NCBI GenBank assembly: GCA_029936965.1
Contig: JAPYRG010000019.1
Span: forward strand, 6,168 to 39,359
Length of the DNA: 33,192 nt
Reading direction: 5' to 3'
DNA from: Fidelibacterota bacterium
GTDB taxonomy: Bacteria; Fidelibacterota; Marinisomatia; Marinisomatales; TCS55
Shown: positions 32,150 through 33,192 of the stretch, piece after piece
Numbering within the stretch: the first letter of the stretch is position 1
Layout: each line of letters begins with the position of its first letter
The notes under the pieces: generated by a model
Seen by the model: the letters and a program-made list of their open reading frames with translations, nothing else
Told to the model about the DNA's origin: nothing
The model's database searches: none
Position numbers and translations under genes: made by a program

Positions 32150-33192
32150 ATGAGGAAAGTTCTATTTATACCCTTGTTCATTACAGTCATAGTTGCGCAA
32201 ACAGTAGACTATGATACTCAAATTCAACCATTATGGAATGGTAATTGTACCAGTTGTCATACGTATGGACATAGCTCTTTGTTAGATTTAACATCTGGAC
32301 AAAGTTATAATAATTTGGTAGATGTGTCCTCTTCTGGGAATGACTATGGTAGTGCCTTACGAATAGCAAGTGGAGATCCTGATAATTCAGTACTGTATGA
32401 TAAGATAACGAATGGCGGAACCTATGGTGGGCAAATGCCTCCAAGTGAATTAATGTCTTCTGCAAATAGAACGTTAGTACAAACATGGATTTCACAATTA
32501 AGTACGTATATGACAATTGCTGAAGCACGGACCCAGGATGAAGGTGCTAGTGTTACAGTTCGCGGTATAGTTACTACACCGAACTTCCAAACATCTAATA
32601 CAGAATATGGTTTGCAAGATGGTACCGGAGGGATGGTTATTTTTCACTTTAGCGCACCGTATGTTGAGCTTGCTGTTGGTGATAGTGTAGAAGTAACTGG
32701 AGAGTTAGATATTTATAATGGCAAATTAGAAATTATTCCTGGAAGCGCTGATGACATAACATTAATTAGTCAGAATAATCCTCTCCCAGCTTTCCAAGTT
32801 GTAACCGTTGCTGATTATGTTGCGAATGGAGAGGATTATGAATCTGAATTAATCAAGATTAACGGTGTTAGCATTTCAGAGGGCACCTGGCCAACAGGAG
32901 GCAGTTCTAATCTTACCATAACTGATGATGGAGGTACTTCTACTGTAACCATGCGTATTGATAGTGATATGAATATCATTGGGAATGATGAACCAGATGC
33001 ACCGTTTGATGTAAAGGGGATTGCTGGACAGTTTGACTCTACAGATCCTTTTGATTCAGATTACCAAATCCTCCCAAGATATTATACTGACTTTACTCCA
33101 GCGGAAGATGTAGTGGAAGCGCCAGAGCTTGTTATTAATGAATTTCTAGCAGCTACGGATTTATGTTGTGATGATGGCAATGGTGAGATGGA
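32150..33192 (+). CDS. Secreted cytochrome c-like / OB-fold / lamin-tail protein, C-terminus beyond the window
   Basis: Open to the right edge: 347 codons are visible. The ATG follows a very strong Shine-Dalgarno (AGGAGGAG, 32136-32143, six bases away). A signal peptide (1-16, ending VIVA) precedes Gln17. Residues about 20-120 form a small c-type cytochrome-like domain with one heme motif, C33-T-S-C36-H37 ('IQPLWNGNCTSCH'), and a candidate axial Met96 in 'GGQMPPSE'. Residues about 120-315 look like tandem OB-fold domains ('SVTVRGIVTTPNF', 'YGLQDGTGGMVIF', 'GDSVEVTGELDIYNGKLEI'), as in DUF5689-like or nuclease-associated regions. At about 325 a lamin-tail domain begins ('APELVINEFLAATD'). It lies 22 bases after the previous gene and is probably cotranscribed. 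The end, where a sorting module would be expected, is not in view. Confidence 0.8.
   Translation, partial: MRKVLFIPLFITVIVAQTVDYDTQIQPLWNGNCTSCHTYGHSSLLDLTSGQSYNNLVDVSSSGNDYGSALRIASGDPDNSVLYDKITNGGTYGGQMPPSELMSSANRTLVQTWISQLSTYMTIAEARTQDEGASVTVRGIVTTPNFQTSNTEYGLQDGTGGMVIFHFSAPYVELAVGDSVEVTGELDIYNGKLEIIPGSADDITLISQNNPLPAFQVVTVADYVANGEDYESELIKINGVSISEGTWPTGGSSNLTITDDGGTSTVTMRIDSDMNIIGNDEPDAPFDVKGIAGQFDSTDPFDSDYQILPRYYTDFTPAEDVVEAPELVINEFLAATDLCCDDGNGEM

Noticed and set aside
32187-32528. 113-codon open frame on the minus strand at the right edge
   Set aside because: It lies inside the plus-strand cytochrome-like gene, which has a strong ribosome site, a signal peptide and a heme motif; the minus frame shows no recognisable features.

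Overview
The window is AT-rich (by eye about one third G+C) and comes from a diderm, Gram-negative bacterium. It carries kdsA for LPS core sugar, a TonB-dependent receptor, several lipoproteins, and the SprA outer-membrane translocon with PorV/PorQ-type barrels and secreted proteins ending in 'YPNPF/YPNPY' C-terminal modules. This combination belongs to the FCB superphylum (Bacteroidota and relatives). The style of the sorting modules, and the housekeeping genes around them, look most like Marinimicrobia (SAR406). That placement is inference from family resemblance; no search was possible.

Layout. 1-261: C-terminal end of an SDR oxidoreductase. 262-4624 (minus): a probable transcription unit of a secreted M14 metallopeptidase, a CoA-type Nudix hydrolase and a ROK sugar kinase. 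4756-7061 (minus): a DUF481-like barrel protein, a small low-complexity Ser/Lys/Gly-rich secreted protein with its own strong terminator, and metal-type kdsA. 7260-13923 (plus): a TolB-like propeller lipoprotein, a retinol-saturase/phytoene-desaturase-like flavoprotein, and a TonB-dependent receptor closed by a bidirectional terminator. 13965-14037 (minus): tRNA-Phe(GAA). 14163-14753: rdgB. 14861-29902 (plus): a tightly packed operon of sprA, an M28/glutaminyl-cyclase-like enzyme, a lipoprotein, a propeller protein with a sorting module, two PorV/PorQ-family barrels, a divergent polysaccharide deacetylase, asparaginase II and an extracellular nuclease with a sorting module. 29986 to the end: two more large secreted proteins, the last cut by the window edge.

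The main signal is the sprA operon, read together with the mature N-termini encoded throughout the window. SprA, PorV-family barrels and proteins with C-terminal sorting modules form the outer-membrane half of a type IX secretion system and its cargo. The glutaminyl-cyclase-like enzyme sits directly behind sprA. In eight of eleven predicted signal-peptidase-I substrates here, the residue right after the predicted cleavage site is glutamine, the substrate of such a cyclase. This matches the 'Q-rule' known from Bacteroidota and suggests a secretion plus N-terminal pyroglutamate pathway encoded together.

Other points of interest are a palindrome matching 19 of 22 bases of the E. coli CRP consensus, a nested inverted repeat between two genes, a structured leader in front of sprA, and a cytochrome c/OB-fold/lamin-tail fusion at the right edge. 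No IS element, CRISPR array, rRNA or integrase was seen. No stretch longer than 300 bases lacks a gene.
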